From Chitinophagaceae bacterium (GTDB taxonomy: Bacteria > Bacteroidota > Bacteroidia > Chitinophagales > Chitinophagaceae), in NCBI GenBank assembly GCA_947380905.1, contig CANCSS010000017.1, positions 1 through 47,722 of the forward strand: a stretch of 47,722 nucleotides of DNA, in the 5' to 3' direction. Both the position numbers and the translations under genes were made by a program. Each line of letters opens with the position of its first letter. Positions within the stretch are counted from its first letter, which is position 1. The notes below the pieces were generated by a model, which made no database searches, had not been told where the DNA came from, and saw only the letters and a program-made list of their open reading frames with translations. This document shows, piece after piece, positions 7,708-16,295 of the stretch.

Positions 7708-9156
7708 TTATAATAAATCGGTTCTTTTTAATTGTACAACATTTTCAATATGTAAGGTATGTGGAAACATATCAACAGGTTGTATTTTAGTTACCGTATA
7801 TTTTTCATTCAACAAAGATAAGTCTCTTGCTTGAGTGGCGGGGTTACAACTTACGTATACAATTATGGGTGCTTCCATGGCCAATAGTTTATGTACTAAT
7901 TTTTCATGCATACCTGCCCTAGGTGGATCGGTAATAATCACATCTGGCTTGCCATGGGTTTCAAAAAAATCGGTATCACAAATTTTAATAACGTCCCCTG
8001 CAAAAAAAGCCGTATCGGTTAAATGATTCATACGCGCATTTTCTTTGGCATCTTCAATGGCTTCTTCTACCATTTCCACTCCAATTATTTTTTTAGCCTG
8101 TTTGCTGCAAAAAATCCCAATACTACCTGTGCCACAATACAAATCATACACAATTTCTTTCCCAGTTAATTCAGCAAAGTCTCGCGTAACTTGGTATAAT
8201 TTTTCGGCTTGTTTGGAATTGGTTTGAAAAAATGATTTTGGACTAATCTTAAATTGAAAATCTTCGAGCTGTTCTGTGATATAGCCATTACCCGAATACA
8301 CTTGTGGCACTAAGTCTTGCATACTGTCATTTCGCTTTGCATTAATGGTATACAACAAAGTAGTTATTTGCGGAAAACGTGCAAGTAAAATTTCAAACAA
8401 TGCTTTTCGTTTTTCTTCCGCCTCATACCCCAATACTAAATTAACCATCCATTCTCCTTTGGTTGTATTGCGAATAAACATATTGCGCAACCATCCTGTA
8501 TGCATTTTAATATTGTAAAAAGGCAGGTCATTGGCCAATGCAAATTCAGCAACTGTTTTTCTTAAACCATTGGTAGGTTCGGATTGTAAATAACAAAGAT
8601 CTATCTCTACTACTTTTTCAAAAAAACCTCTTGCATGAAAACCACCCACACCAGGTACTTTGGCTGGAATAGGAGCATTTGGATTTTCTTCCGCTGCTGC
8701 TTTCATGGCTTTGAATTCTCCAAAAGGGATAAATTTTTCGGTAGCAAAAGTATATTCAACCTTATTGCGATAGCCCTGTGTGTCCGCTGCACCAATAATA
8801 GCTGGAATCGGAGGTAAAGCCACTTTTGCAATACGCGTTAAGTTGTCAACTACTTGTTTATGCTTATATACCAATTGTTGTTCATAGGGAAGCATCTGCC
8901 ATTGACATCCACCACAAACTCCAAAATGGCTACAAAATGGAGTTACTCTTATGTCAGAATAACTGTGAAAATGTTTGACAAAACCTTCCCCCCAATCCGC
9001 CTTGTTTTTTTGTAACTGAATGTCTACGATATCCCCAGGTACGGCCCCTTCTACAAAAATCACTTTACCGTTAACACGGGCAAGGGCTTTTCCCTCAGCG
9101 GCATAATCCTCAATCAAGACTTTTTCTAATAAAGGGGCTGGTTTAAATTTTCTCAC
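7708..9156 (-). CDS. rlmD: 23S rRNA (uracil-C5)-methyltransferase, RlmD/RumA type
   Basis: SAM-dependent RNA m5U methyltransferase of 482 residues, of the type that modifies U1939 of 23S rRNA. It has an N-terminal TRAM domain (about 8-62), an iron-sulfur cluster site beginning with Cys75, Cys81 and Cys84 (CSHFGVCGGC), and a Rossmann methyltransferase domain with DPPRAG. The catalytic nucleophile is Cys437 in VSCNPAT, and Glu471 in HIEN is the expected base. Bacteroidota have RlmD-like and RlmC/TrmA-like members, so the exact target base is inferred. The start is GTG at 9156, six bases downstream of a TACCTTTG box. It heads the operon with the two rhomboid genes. Confidence 0.88.
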   Translation of the reverse strand: MRKFKPAPLLEKVLIEDYAAEGKALARVNGKVIFVEGAVPGDIVDIQLQKNKADWGEGFVKHFHSYSDIRVTPFCSHFGVCGGCQWQMLPYEQQLVYKHKQVVDNLTRIAKVALPPIPAIIGAADTQGYRNKVEYTFATEKFIPFGEFKAMKAAAEENPNAPIPAKVPGVGGFHARGFFEKVVEIDLCYLQSEPTNGLRKTVAEFALANDLPFYNIKMHTGWLRNMFIRNTTKGEWMVNLVLGYEAEEKRKALFEILLARFPQITTLLYTINAKRNDSMQDLVPQVYSGNGYITEQLEDFQFKISPKSFFQTNSKQAEKLYQVTRDFAELTGKEIVYDLYCGTGSIGIFCSKQAKKIIGVEMVEEAIEDAKENARMNHLTDTAFFAGDVIKICDTDFFETHGKPDVIITDPPRAGMHEKLVHKLLAMEAPIIVYVSCNPATQARDLSLLNEKYTVTKIQPVDMFPHTLHIENVVQLKRTDLL

Positions 9157-9161
9157 TGCAA

Positions 9162-9169
9162 CAAAGGTA
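9162..9169 (-). promoter_or_regulatory. Candidate -7 box of the rlmD operon
   Basis: Reads TACCTTTG on the minus strand, a perfect TAnnTTTG. It ends five bases before the GTG start at 9156, so the leader should be only about 2 bases. Confidence 0.45.
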
Positions 9170-9271
9170 CTATGCTAAGCGTAAAATTTGATTAAAAGGG
9201 GGCACTAATTGTACCTTAGATTGTTATTTATATTGTTATTTTTACCTAGACAATAAAAAGGATAAAGAAAC

Positions 9272-10741
9272 ATGACTTTTATGAGAAAATTTATATGGCT
9301 GATGTTTTGTATGCCCTTGTTTGGTTTAGCACAAGTTAAAAAAACAACTCCTACAGCTGGTGCAACAAAAATAGGTCACAGCATTCAAATCACTTTGAAA
9401 CCTTATCAAAATACAAAAATTTACATAGGCACCAATTATGGTAAAAGCAAAGTGCTCGCTGACTCTTGTTTGTTAAATGAAAAAAGCGAAGGAAGTTTTG
9501 AATCTAAACAAAAATTAACTCCCGGCATTTATTTTGTCGTCTCCCCTAAATATTCAATCTTATTTGATTTCTTAATTGACGAAGAGCAACATTTTAAAAT
9601 AATTGCCGATACCACCGCTTTAGATAAAGTAGTTTTTACGGGCTCTCCTGACAATACTTTATTTCAAGAATATTCAAAAGACATGAATGCTTCATTTTTT
9701 CAATTAAATAACTTGCAAAATCAATTTAAGTTGGCTAAAAATGCAGCAGATTCAACGCTTTTTAAAGCAGCCTACTTAGGAAAAGACAAGGAGATAAAAG
9801 ACAAAAGAAATGCATTTATGAAGGCGCATCCAAAATCAATGATGAGCTTTCTATTAAATGTAATGCAAAGGCCAGAAGCGCCAGCCATACCTATTATTAA
9901 GGGTAAAGCCGATTCCTTGTATCCTTATTATTATGTAAAAAACCATTTTTGGGACCAGGTTGTTTTTAATGACAATCGTTTGATTAGAACGCCTTTTTTT
10001 GAAGACAAGCTGGATGAGTATTTTAAAAATTATGTTTCTCGTGAACCAGATTCTATTATAGAAGAAGTGCAGTATATGTTAACGGTGGCTAAGACTGGAA
10101 AAGAAATTTATCCATTTTTACTTTTTAAATTTACCAATAAGTACATTGCTCCTGAATTTATGGGACAGGATAAAGTGTTTTTACATTTGTTTCAAAACTT
10201 TTTTGCCAAAGGAGACACCGTGCTTTTGAATGAGGCATCTAAAAAATCTATTACAGAAAGGGCTTACAGTATCATGGCCAACCAACTGGGGATAGCAGCG
10301 CCTAGCTTAATTTTAACTACCCCCGAAAACAAAAAGGTTTCTTTGTATGAAATAAAATCACCTTACACTTTTATTGCTTTTTGGGACCCTACCTGTAGTC
10401 ATTGTAAAATTGACATCCCAAGATTGGATTCTTTTTACAAAGCGAGCTGGAAAAATTTTCAGGTAAAAGTGTTTTCGGTAAATATTAATTTTAAAGAATT
10501 GGGTGCTTGGAAAACTTTTATCAATGAGAAGCATTTAGAAGATTGGATACATGGCTATCAACCCGAGGAGGATCTCAATAGAGAAATAAAAGCAGGATTG
10601 CCAAGTACCATTCGTCAATTGTACGATGTATATAAAACGCCCACTTTTTATTTATTAGACAGCAATAAAAAAATTATCGCAAAAAATTTAAGCCTAGAGC
10701 AGTTTCATGATTTTTTAGCCAACACAAATAAAAAGAAATAG
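9272..10741 (+). CDS. TlpA-type thioredoxin-domain protein, exported
   Basis: 489-residue exported protein. A signal peptide spans about 4-20 (cut near GLAQ), and a second ATG at 9281 would fit it equally well. Residues about 35-125 form a beta-rich domain like DUF4369, and about 130-330 an all-helical middle. The C-terminal thioredoxin fold (about 340-489) has Cys375 and Cys378 (CSHC) and the cis-proline in KTPTFY. Such proteins are periplasmic disulfide reductases or membrane-attached oxidoreductases in Bacteroidota, and the partner is unknown. It stands alone between rlmD (divergent) and metF (convergent). Confidence 0.85.
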   Translation: MTFMRKFIWLMFCMPLFGLAQVKKTTPTAGATKIGHSIQITLKPYQNTKIYIGTNYGKSKVLADSCLLNEKSEGSFESKQKLTPGIYFVVSPKYSILFDFLIDEEQHFKIIADTTALDKVVFTGSPDNTLFQEYSKDMNASFFQLNNLQNQFKLAKNAADSTLFKAAYLGKDKEIKDKRNAFMKAHPKSMMSFLLNVMQRPEAPAIPIIKGKADSLYPYYYVKNHFWDQVVFNDNRLIRTPFFEDKLDEYFKNYVSREPDSIIEEVQYMLTVAKTGKEIYPFLLFKFTNKYIAPEFMGQDKVFLHLFQNFFAKGDTVLLNEASKKSITERAYSIMANQLGIAAPSLILTTPENKKVSLYEIKSPYTFIAFWDPTCSHCKIDIPRLDSFYKASWKNFQVKVFSVNINFKELGAWKTFINEKHLEDWIHGYQPEEDLNREIKAGLPSTIRQLYDVYKTPTFYLLDSNKKIIAKNLSLEQFHDFLANTNKKK

Positions 10742-10774
10742 AAATAATTGGCTGTATAAATGAGAGCGTTGTAA

Positions 10775-11728
10775 TTAAAATACAGCAGCTACAACATCCT
10801 TAACCACCTGGGGTTTGCCTAAAGTGTAATAATGTAAAACCGGTACCCCTGCTGCTTTCAGCTCCTTGCTTTGTTGAATTAACCATTCTGTTCCCACTTG
10901 CTCACAAGCAGCATCGGTGGTTGCAGCCAACATAGCCGATGATAAATCGGCAGGTATATCCACATAAAAAATATTCGGTAAAATAGTTAACTGCTTTTTA
11001 TTCGTAATAGGTTTTAAACCAGGGATAATTGGAACCTTGATGCCAATGCTTCTGCAGGCGTCTACGTAGTCAAAGTATTTTTTATTGTCAAAAAACATTT
11101 GAGTCATAATGTATTCTGCCCCTGCATCCACTTTTGCTTTGGCACGTTGTAAATCAAATTCCATACTGGGTGCTTCAAAATGTTTTTCAGGATAGCCTGC
11201 AACCCCCATACAAAAATTAGTTTTACTTCCGTTGATGATGTCCTTGTCTAAATAATCGCCATTATTTAATCCTACCACTTGTTCTAATAATTCAATCGCT
11301 TGCTTATTTCCATTGGGTTCTGGAATAAATGTTTTTTGATTTTTTTCCGCATCCCCTCTTAACACCAATAAATTATCAATACCTAAAAATTGTAAATCAA
11401 TTAAAGCATCTTCTGTTTCTCTTTTAGAAAACCCGCCACAAATAATATGCGGCACTGCATCAATATTATAATGGTTCATGATGGCCGCACAAATACCTAC
11501 TGTTCCTGGGCGTTTGCGTACATCTACTTTTTCTTCCGTGCCATCTTCTTTTTTTCGAACAATGGTTTCGCTGCGATGATAAGTTACATTGATCCAAGAG
11601 GGTTTAAATTCCATTAAGGGATCTAAGTGTTCATAGATATAAGAAATGGTTTTCCCTTTTAAAGGAGGCAATACCTCAAACGATACCAATGTGTCCTTGG
11701 CATTTGCCAAATGTTCAATAACCTTCAT
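10775..11728 (-). CDS. metF: Methylenetetrahydrofolate reductase
   Basis: Flavoprotein of 317 residues that reduces 5,10-methylene-THF to 5-methyl-THF for methionine synthesis. It is a TIM barrel matching bacterial MetF in length. It begins with SFEVLPP, holding the catalytic Glu of the family motif, and has the conserved TQMFFDN segment of the FAD/folate site. It is single and diverges from lptB across 132 bases that hold a promoter box for each gene. No metH or metE is in the window. Confidence 0.95.
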   Translation of the reverse strand: MKVIEHLANAKDTLVSFEVLPPLKGKTISYIYEHLDPLMEFKPSWINVTYHRSETIVRKKEDGTEEKVDVRKRPGTVGICAAIMNHYNIDAVPHIICGGFSKRETEDALIDLQFLGIDNLLVLRGDAEKNQKTFIPEPNGNKQAIELLEQVVGLNNGDYLDKDIINGSKTNFCMGVAGYPEKHFEAPSMEFDLQRAKAKVDAGAEYIMTQMFFDNKKYFDYVDACRSIGIKVPIIPGLKPITNKKQLTILPNIFYVDIPADLSSAMLAATTDAACEQVGTEWLIQQSKELKAAGVPVLHYYTLGKPQVVKDVVAAVF

Positions 11729-11792
11729 ATGTGCTTTGCTTTGTGGGCCCCGACTGTTTCTATAAGAAACCTCAAGTACTGCCCTTGTTGCG

Positions 11793-11800
11793 CAAAAATA
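11793..11800 (-). promoter_or_regulatory. Candidate -7 box of metF
   Basis: Reads TATTTTTG on the minus strand, matching TAnnTTTG, 64 bases before the metF ATG. The local sequence is AT-rich, so chance is a real alternative. Confidence 0.3.
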
Positions 11801-11821
11801 TATAATATTATTAAGCTATAC

Positions 11822-11842
11822 GGGTAAAAGACCTAATTACCC
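11822..11842. promoter_or_regulatory. Inverted repeat next to the lptB -7 box
   Basis: GGGTAA (11822-11827) and TTACCC (11837-11842) form a perfect 6-bp dyad with a 9-base spacer. It ends one base before the TATTTTTG box of lptB, so it covers the -33 region. This is where a repressor or activator would bind, but the site is a proposal from position and symmetry only. Confidence 0.3.
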
Positions 11843-11843
11843 T

Positions 11844-11851
11844 TATTTTTG
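11844..11851 (+). promoter_or_regulatory. Candidate -7 box of lptB
   Basis: TATTTTTG matches TAnnTTTG and ends nine bases before the TTG start at 11861. The predicted leader is about 5 to 12 bases depending on which TTG is used. Confidence 0.4.
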
Positions 11852-11860
11852 TATAAATAA

Positions 11861-12634
11861 TTGACATTGATACTTGCCATACATACCGATAAATTAATCA
11901 AGCAATACAAAGGCCGTAAGGTAGTGGACCAAGTAAGTATTTCAGTTAAGCAAGGGGAGATTGTTGGTTTGCTTGGACCCAATGGTGCTGGCAAAACCAC
12001 CACCTTTTATATGGTAGTAGGGTTAATTGCACCAGATGAAGGACGCGTATTTTTAAATGATGAAGACATTACTAAATTACCTATGTACAAGCGCGCTCAA
12101 ATGGGCTTGGGTTATTTACCGCAGGAAGCAAGTGTATTCAGAAAGTTGTCTGTTGAAGACAATATCATGGCTATTTTAGAAATGACCACTTTAACCAAAG
12201 CAGAAAGAACCTATAAATTAGATAGTTTATTAGATGAATTTAATTTGCATCAAGTGCGTCATAACAATGGGGACAGTTTAAGTGGCGGAGAGCGACGTCG
12301 TACTGAAATTGCACGTGCATTGGCAGTTGATCCAAAATTTATTTTACTAGATGAGCCCTTTGCTGGCGTGGATCCTATAGCAGTGGAAGACATTCAATCG
12401 GTAGTATCACGTTTGAAATTAAAAGACATTGGTATTTTAATTACCGATCACAATGTAAATGAAACCCTATCTATTTGTGATAGAGCTTACTTATTAATTG
12501 AAGGAAAGATTTTCAAACATGGCACTGCAGAAGAATTGGCCGAAGACGATCAAGTACGTCGATTGTACTTGGGTACCAACTTTGAATTAAAGCGAAAAGA
12601 TTGGATCATTGAAATGGGTCAAAAAGCCAAATAA
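11861..12634 (+). CDS. lptB: LPS export ABC transporter ATPase LptB
   Basis: ATPase that drives LPS extraction from the inner membrane with LptF and LptG. The 257 residues carry Walker [11 protein letters not shown] (39-48), signature LSGGE (140-144), Walker B ILLDEP (161-166) and a switch His in TDHN. The sequence around [20 protein letters not shown] is typical of LptB. No ATG precedes the conserved part: the start must be TTG at 11861 or the in-frame TTG at 11867. It is followed after 66 bases by a GH3-family gene and then fabG on the same strand. No lptF, lptG, lptC or lptA is nearby. Confidence 0.93.
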   Translation: MTLILAIHTDKLIKQYKGRKVVDQVSISVKQGEIVGLLGPNGAGKTTTFYMVVGLIAPDEGRVFLNDEDITKLPMYKRAQMGLGYLPQEASVFRKLSVEDNIMAILEMTTLTKAERTYKLDSLLDEFNLHQVRHNNGDSLSGGERRRTEIARALAVDPKFILLDEPFAGVDPIAVEDIQSVVSRLKLKDIGILITDHNVNETLSICDRAYLLIEGKIFKHGTAEELAEDDQVRRLYLGTNFELKRKDWIIEMGQKAK

Positions 12635-12700
12635 GTCGGACCAAATACTGCTTTTATTGCTTAATTTATACAAGCGTAATGCTTATATTGTGAGGAGGAT

Positions 12701-14218
12701 ATGAAAATCTTTAGCCCCGCACTCTCCAGATTAGCCCGATTGCGTTATTGGCGCATCGAACATTGGGTAAGCGACCCCATTGCGGCACAGCGTGAAGTAT
12801 TGCAGGATTTAATCACGCATGGACAGTACACCCAATTTGGATTAAAATATCAGTTTACAGAAATTTTTAACATCCGCACATTTAAAGCCACTGTACCCAT
12901 TCATGAATATGAGGATTTGAAGCCATTTATTGAACAAATCATGGAAGGAGAAGAAGCGGTATTATGGAATACACCTGTACAATGGTTTGCTAAAAGCAGC
13001 GGAACCACCAGTGATAAAAGTAAATTTATTCCACTCACCAAAGAAAGTATTGAAGACAATCATTTTCAAGGATCAAAAGATGTTTTAACCAATTACTACC
13101 ATGTACTACCTGATAGTGATTTATTGACTGGAAAGGGTTTGGTCATTGGCGGAAGTCATCAAGTACATCCTATTAAAGAGGACATTCAATATGGAGATTT
13201 GAGTGCCGTGTTGTTACAAAATTCTCCTTTTTGGTCTGGATTTATAAGAACACCCGAGCTCTCCATTGCCTTAATGGATGAGTGGGAAAATAAAATTGAA
13301 AGCTTGGCGCAAAGTACCATCAATGAAGATGTCACTTCTATTGCCGGCGTGCCTACTTGGACTTTGGTCTTGTTAAAAAGAATTTTAGAAATAACAGGAA
13401 AGAAAAACATAAAAGAAGTTTGGCCTAATTTTGAATTGTACATACATGGAGGCGTTTCTTTTACGCCTTACAAAGAACAATTTAATAAAGTAATAGGTCC
13501 CGATTGTAATTACATCGAAATATACAATGCAAGTGAAGGTTTTTTTGCAGCGCAGGACAGGATTGGAGAAGAAGGCATGTTGTTGTATTTAGAACATGGT
13601 ATTTTTTATGAGTTCATGCCGATCGAAGAATATGGAAAAGAAAACCCTATTACTTATGGATTAAACAAAGTAGAAATAGGAAAAAATTATGCCATCATCA
13701 TTAGCACCAATGGAGGATTGTGGAGATACTTAGTGGGAGACACCATACAATTTGTAAGCTTGTCTCCTTTTCGTATAAAAGTGAGTGGCCGTTTAAAACA
13801 ATTTATAAATGCATTTGGTGAAGAAGTGATTGCGGACAATAGCGACAAGGCCATCAGTGAAACCTGTGCAACATTGGGATTGTCTATTAAAGAATATACG
13901 GCAGCACCCATCTATATGTCAGATAAACAAACTGGAGCGCATGAGTGGATGATAGAGTTTGATGAAAATCCAAACAATCTAGATGCCTTTGCTATTTTAT
14001 TAGATAGCAACTTGCAAGCCATCAATAGTGACTATGAAGCAAAAAGACATAAAAATATTGCGCTGGGATTGCCCCAGGTGACCGCCGTAAAAAAAGGTTG
14101 TTTTCATGAGTGGCTAAAACAAAAAGGGAAATTGGGTGGACAGCATAAAGTGCCTCGACTGTCTAATGAACGTGTTTATGTTGAAGAAATAAAAAAGATA
14201 CATCAAAGATTAAAATAA
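12701..14218 (+). CDS. GH3 auxin-responsive-promoter family acyl-amido synthetase, copy 1
   Basis: 505-residue member of the GH3 branch of the adenylating superfamily. Plant members activate an acyl acid with ATP and join it to an amino acid; bacterial substrates are largely unknown. The three nucleotide-binding motifs are present: SSGTT (99-103), YNASEG (275-280) and LWRYLVGDT (340-348). A C-terminal GKLGGQHK (476-483) is shared with the second copy at 35969. The gene sits between lptB (66 bases upstream) and fabG (33 bases downstream), although fabG has its own -7 box. The context hints at a lipid or acyl substrate, which is inference. Confidence 0.85.
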   Translation: MKIFSPALSRLARLRYWRIEHWVSDPIAAQREVLQDLITHGQYTQFGLKYQFTEIFNIRTFKATVPIHEYEDLKPFIEQIMEGEEAVLWNTPVQWFAKSSGTTSDKSKFIPLTKESIEDNHFQGSKDVLTNYYHVLPDSDLLTGKGLVIGGSHQVHPIKEDIQYGDLSAVLLQNSPFWSGFIRTPELSIALMDEWENKIESLAQSTINEDVTSIAGVPTWTLVLLKRILEITGKKNIKEVWPNFELYIHGGVSFTPYKEQFNKVIGPDCNYIEIYNASEGFFAAQDRIGEEGMLLYLEHGIFYEFMPIEEYGKENPITYGLNKVEIGKNYAIIISTNGGLWRYLVGDTIQFVSLSPFRIKVSGRLKQFINAFGEEVIADNSDKAISETCATLGLSIKEYTAAPIYMSDKQTGAHEWMIEFDENPNNLDAFAILLDSNLQAINSDYEAKRHKNIALGLPQVTAVKKGCFHEWLKQKGKLGGQHKVPRLSNERVYVEEIKKIHQRLK

Positions 14219-14228
14219 ACAAACTCGT

Positions 14229-14236
14229 TATCTTTG
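14229..14236 (+). promoter_or_regulatory. Candidate -7 box of fabG
   Basis: TATCTTTG, a perfect TAnnTTTG, ends 15 bases before the fabG ATG and lies just after the GH3 stop. fabG could therefore be transcribed on its own as well as by read-through. Confidence 0.45.
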
Positions 14237-14251
14237 TATAAATAAAACATT

Positions 14252-15007
14252 ATGAAACTACTTACCGGAAAAGTATCCATTGTAACAGGCGCTGCACGTG
14301 GTATTGGAGCGGCTATTGCATTAAAACTAGCAGAACAAGGAAGTCATATTGCTTTTACCTATGTGAGTGATAGCAGTGCCGATAAGGCCAATGCCTTGGT
14401 AAGCGAAATAGAAAAGCTGGGTGTAAAAGCCAAAGCCTATAAAGCCAACGCTGCCGATTTTAGTGCTTGTGAAAATTTTGTAAATGAGGTAGTAAACACT
14501 TTTGGTACCGTTGATATTTGCGTGAACAACGCAGGTATTTCAAAAGACAATTTATTATTGCGCATGACGCCCGAACAATGGGACGATGTTATAAATACGA
14601 ATTTGAAAAGCGTTTACAATATGACCAAACAAGTCATTCGTCCCATGATGAAAGCAAAAAGTGGAAGCATTGTTAATATGAGTTCGATTATTGGTATTCG
14701 TGGCAACGCCGGACAAAGTAGTTATGCAGCAAGCAAAGCGGGTATTATTGGTTTTACTAAATCAATCGCTTTAGAAATTGGAAGTCGAAATATCAGATGC
14801 AATGCAATTGCACCTGGTTTTGTAGAAACAGATATGACCCATTATTTAAATGAAGGAGATGCGGGTAAAGCTTTTTTAGATAAAATTCCTTTAGGACGTT
14901 TTGGTAAAGCAGAAGAAATTGCGAACACTACTTTATTTTTAGCAAGCGACTTAAGTAGTTATATTACGGGACAAGTAATTAGCGCTTGTGGTGGATTAAA
15001 TATTTAA
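14252..15007 (+). CDS. fabG: 3-oxoacyl-[acyl-carrier-protein] reductase
   Basis: NADPH-dependent SDR of 251 residues that reduces 3-oxoacyl-ACP in fatty acid elongation. It has the glycine motif GAARGIG (13-19), NNAG (92-95), catalytic Ser144/Ser145, and Tyr158 with Lys162 (YAASK). Length and sequence are those of housekeeping FabG, though other SDRs can look alike. It converges on adk with 23 bases between stops. An A/T hairpin (AAATATTT at 14998-15005 and 15011-15018) overlaps its stop and may help end transcription. Confidence 0.9.
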   Translation: MKLLTGKVSIVTGAARGIGAAIALKLAEQGSHIAFTYVSDSSADKANALVSEIEKLGVKAKAYKANAADFSACENFVNEVVNTFGTVDICVNNAGISKDNLLLRMTPEQWDDVINTNLKSVYNMTKQVIRPMMKAKSGSIVNMSSIIGIRGNAGQSSYAASKAGIIGFTKSIALEIGSRNIRCNAIAPGFVETDMTHYLNEGDAGKAFLDKIPLGRFGKAEEIANTTLFLASDLSSYITGQVISACGGLNI

Positions 15008-15030
15008 AAAAAATATTTTATTTACAAGCG

Positions 15031-15606
15031 TTAAATTCTTGCGTCGATTTCTTTTTTCAAATCTGCATAAATACTTTCTACCGTTCCTTCTCCAGTCACA
15101 GCAACTACTTTATTATATTTTGCATAATAAGTAGCAACAGCCGTGGTTTTATCATGGTATTCTTGAATTCTTGCACGTATAATAGTTTCATTGGTATCAT
15201 CGCTACGACCCGATGTTAAACCACGACCCAATAATCTTTTTACGAGTTCTTCTTCACTTACTTCTAAAGCCAAAACCACATTAATTTCACTGTTTTTTTC
15301 TTTCAATAAAGCATCTAATGCAATGCATTGAGCAGTAGTACGAGGAAAGCCATCAAATAAAAATCCTTTTGCAGCAGGATGAGCATCTATAAAATTTCCT
15401 ACCATTCCAATAACAACAGCATCTGGGACCAATTGCCCTGCATCCATTAAACGCTTGGCCTCCATTCCCAAAGGCGTTTGATGGGCAATTTCTGATCTTA
15501 ATAAATTTCCTGTACTTAAATGTTGTAAGCCAAACGCTTCAATAATGTGTTCACTTTGAGTGCCTTTGCCGCTGCCCGGTGGGCCAAATAAAATTAAATT
15601 AAACAT
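15031..15606 (-). CDS. adk: Adenylate kinase (short form)
   Basis: Transfers phosphate between ATP and AMP (2 ADP) in the cytosol. 191 residues with P-loop GPPGSGKG (8-15), the AMP-binding DGFPRT segment, and GRSDD near the LID. The LID is the short form without the zinc-binding insert of longer bacterial enzymes, as usual for Bacteroidota. It is a lone gene on this strand, with a TATCTTTA box (15623-15630) about 17 bases upstream of the ATG. In some genomes it sits near obgE or hpt, but neither is seen here. Confidence 0.95.
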   Translation of the reverse strand: MFNLILFGPPGSGKGTQSEHIIEAFGLQHLSTGNLLRSEIAHQTPLGMEAKRLMDAGQLVPDAVVIGMVGNFIDAHPAAKGFLFDGFPRTTAQCIALDALLKEKNSEINVVLALEVSEEELVKRLLGRGLTSGRSDDTNETIIRARIQEYHDKTTAVATYYAKYNKVVAVTGEGTVESIYADLKKEIDARI

Positions 15607-15761
15607 GCTTATTTATTGATGGTAAAGATACAGCACTAGGTTAAATTTTGAATGTTTTTAATCTAAGGATTGCCTCCTAAATAGAAAAAAACACAAGAAA
15701 TTATATATTTTATAAAAACCAAACAAAAAAGATGAATAGTTGTTAGTATTTTTATCAAAGA

Positions 15762-16286
15762 ATGAAACCTATGTATAAAATTATTAGTTGTTTACTTTTG
15801 CTTGGTCTAGGCGCTTGCGCACAAGGGCCTAGCCAATCCAATTTAAAAAAAGCCAGTATGTCAGAAAAGAAAAATACCTATTATTCCACTACCAATACAG
15901 AAAAACTGGTATTGCCAGACAGCACTTGGAAGCAAATATTATCACCAGAATTGTATGCCATTGCAAGAGAAAAGGGGACCGAGCGCCCGTTTACTAGTGC
16001 TTTTGAAAACAGCAAAGAAGTAGGCACTTTTCATTGCGCCGCTTGTGGAAACCCCTTATTTAAAAGTACCGCTAAGTTTGAAAGCGGTTGTGGCTGGCCT
16101 AGTTTTTTTGAACCCATCACTAAAAGTTCCATCCTTTATATACCCGACCATAGCCATGGGATGAATCGAACCGAAGTGCAGTGTGGAAAATGTAAAGCAC
16201 ACTTAGGGCATGTATTTGAGGATGGGCCAAAACCAACCGGCCTTCGCTATTGCATCAATGGGGTAATTCTAAGTTTAGAAAAATAA
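15762..16286 (+). CDS. msrB: Peptide-methionine (R)-S-oxide reductase, lipoprotein
   Basis: Repairs methionine-R-sulfoxide in proteins. The 174 residues begin with a lipoprotein signal, lipobox LGAC with Cys19, so the enzyme should be a lipid-anchored envelope protein rather than cytosolic. Zinc ligands are Cys92, Cys95, Cys141 and Cys144. The catalytic Cys164 lies in RYCINGV, and Cys110 in GCGWPSF may be the resolving cysteine. A second ATG at 15771 also fits the signal peptide. A TATTTTTA box lies at 15747-15754. No msrA is adjacent. It converges on the DUF5690-like gene. Confidence 0.93.
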   Translation: MKPMYKIISCLLLLGLGACAQGPSQSNLKKASMSEKKNTYYSTTNTEKLVLPDSTWKQILSPELYAIAREKGTERPFTSAFENSKEVGTFHCAACGNPLFKSTAKFESGCGWPSFFEPITKSSILYIPDHSHGMNRTEVQCGKCKAHLGHVFEDGPKPTGLRYCINGVILSLEK

Positions 16287-16295
16287 ACCTAGTAT

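Noticed and set aside
10751..10786. GCTGTAT and ATACAGC inverted repeat between the thioredoxin-domain gene and metF
   Set aside because: Loop of 22 bases, no T tract, and one arm lies inside metF coding sequence.
12693..12698. AGGAGG just before the first GH3 gene, like a strong Shine-Dalgarno site
   Set aside because: It ends only two bases before the ATG, too close for normal pairing with 16S rRNA, and the other genes in the window show no such sites.
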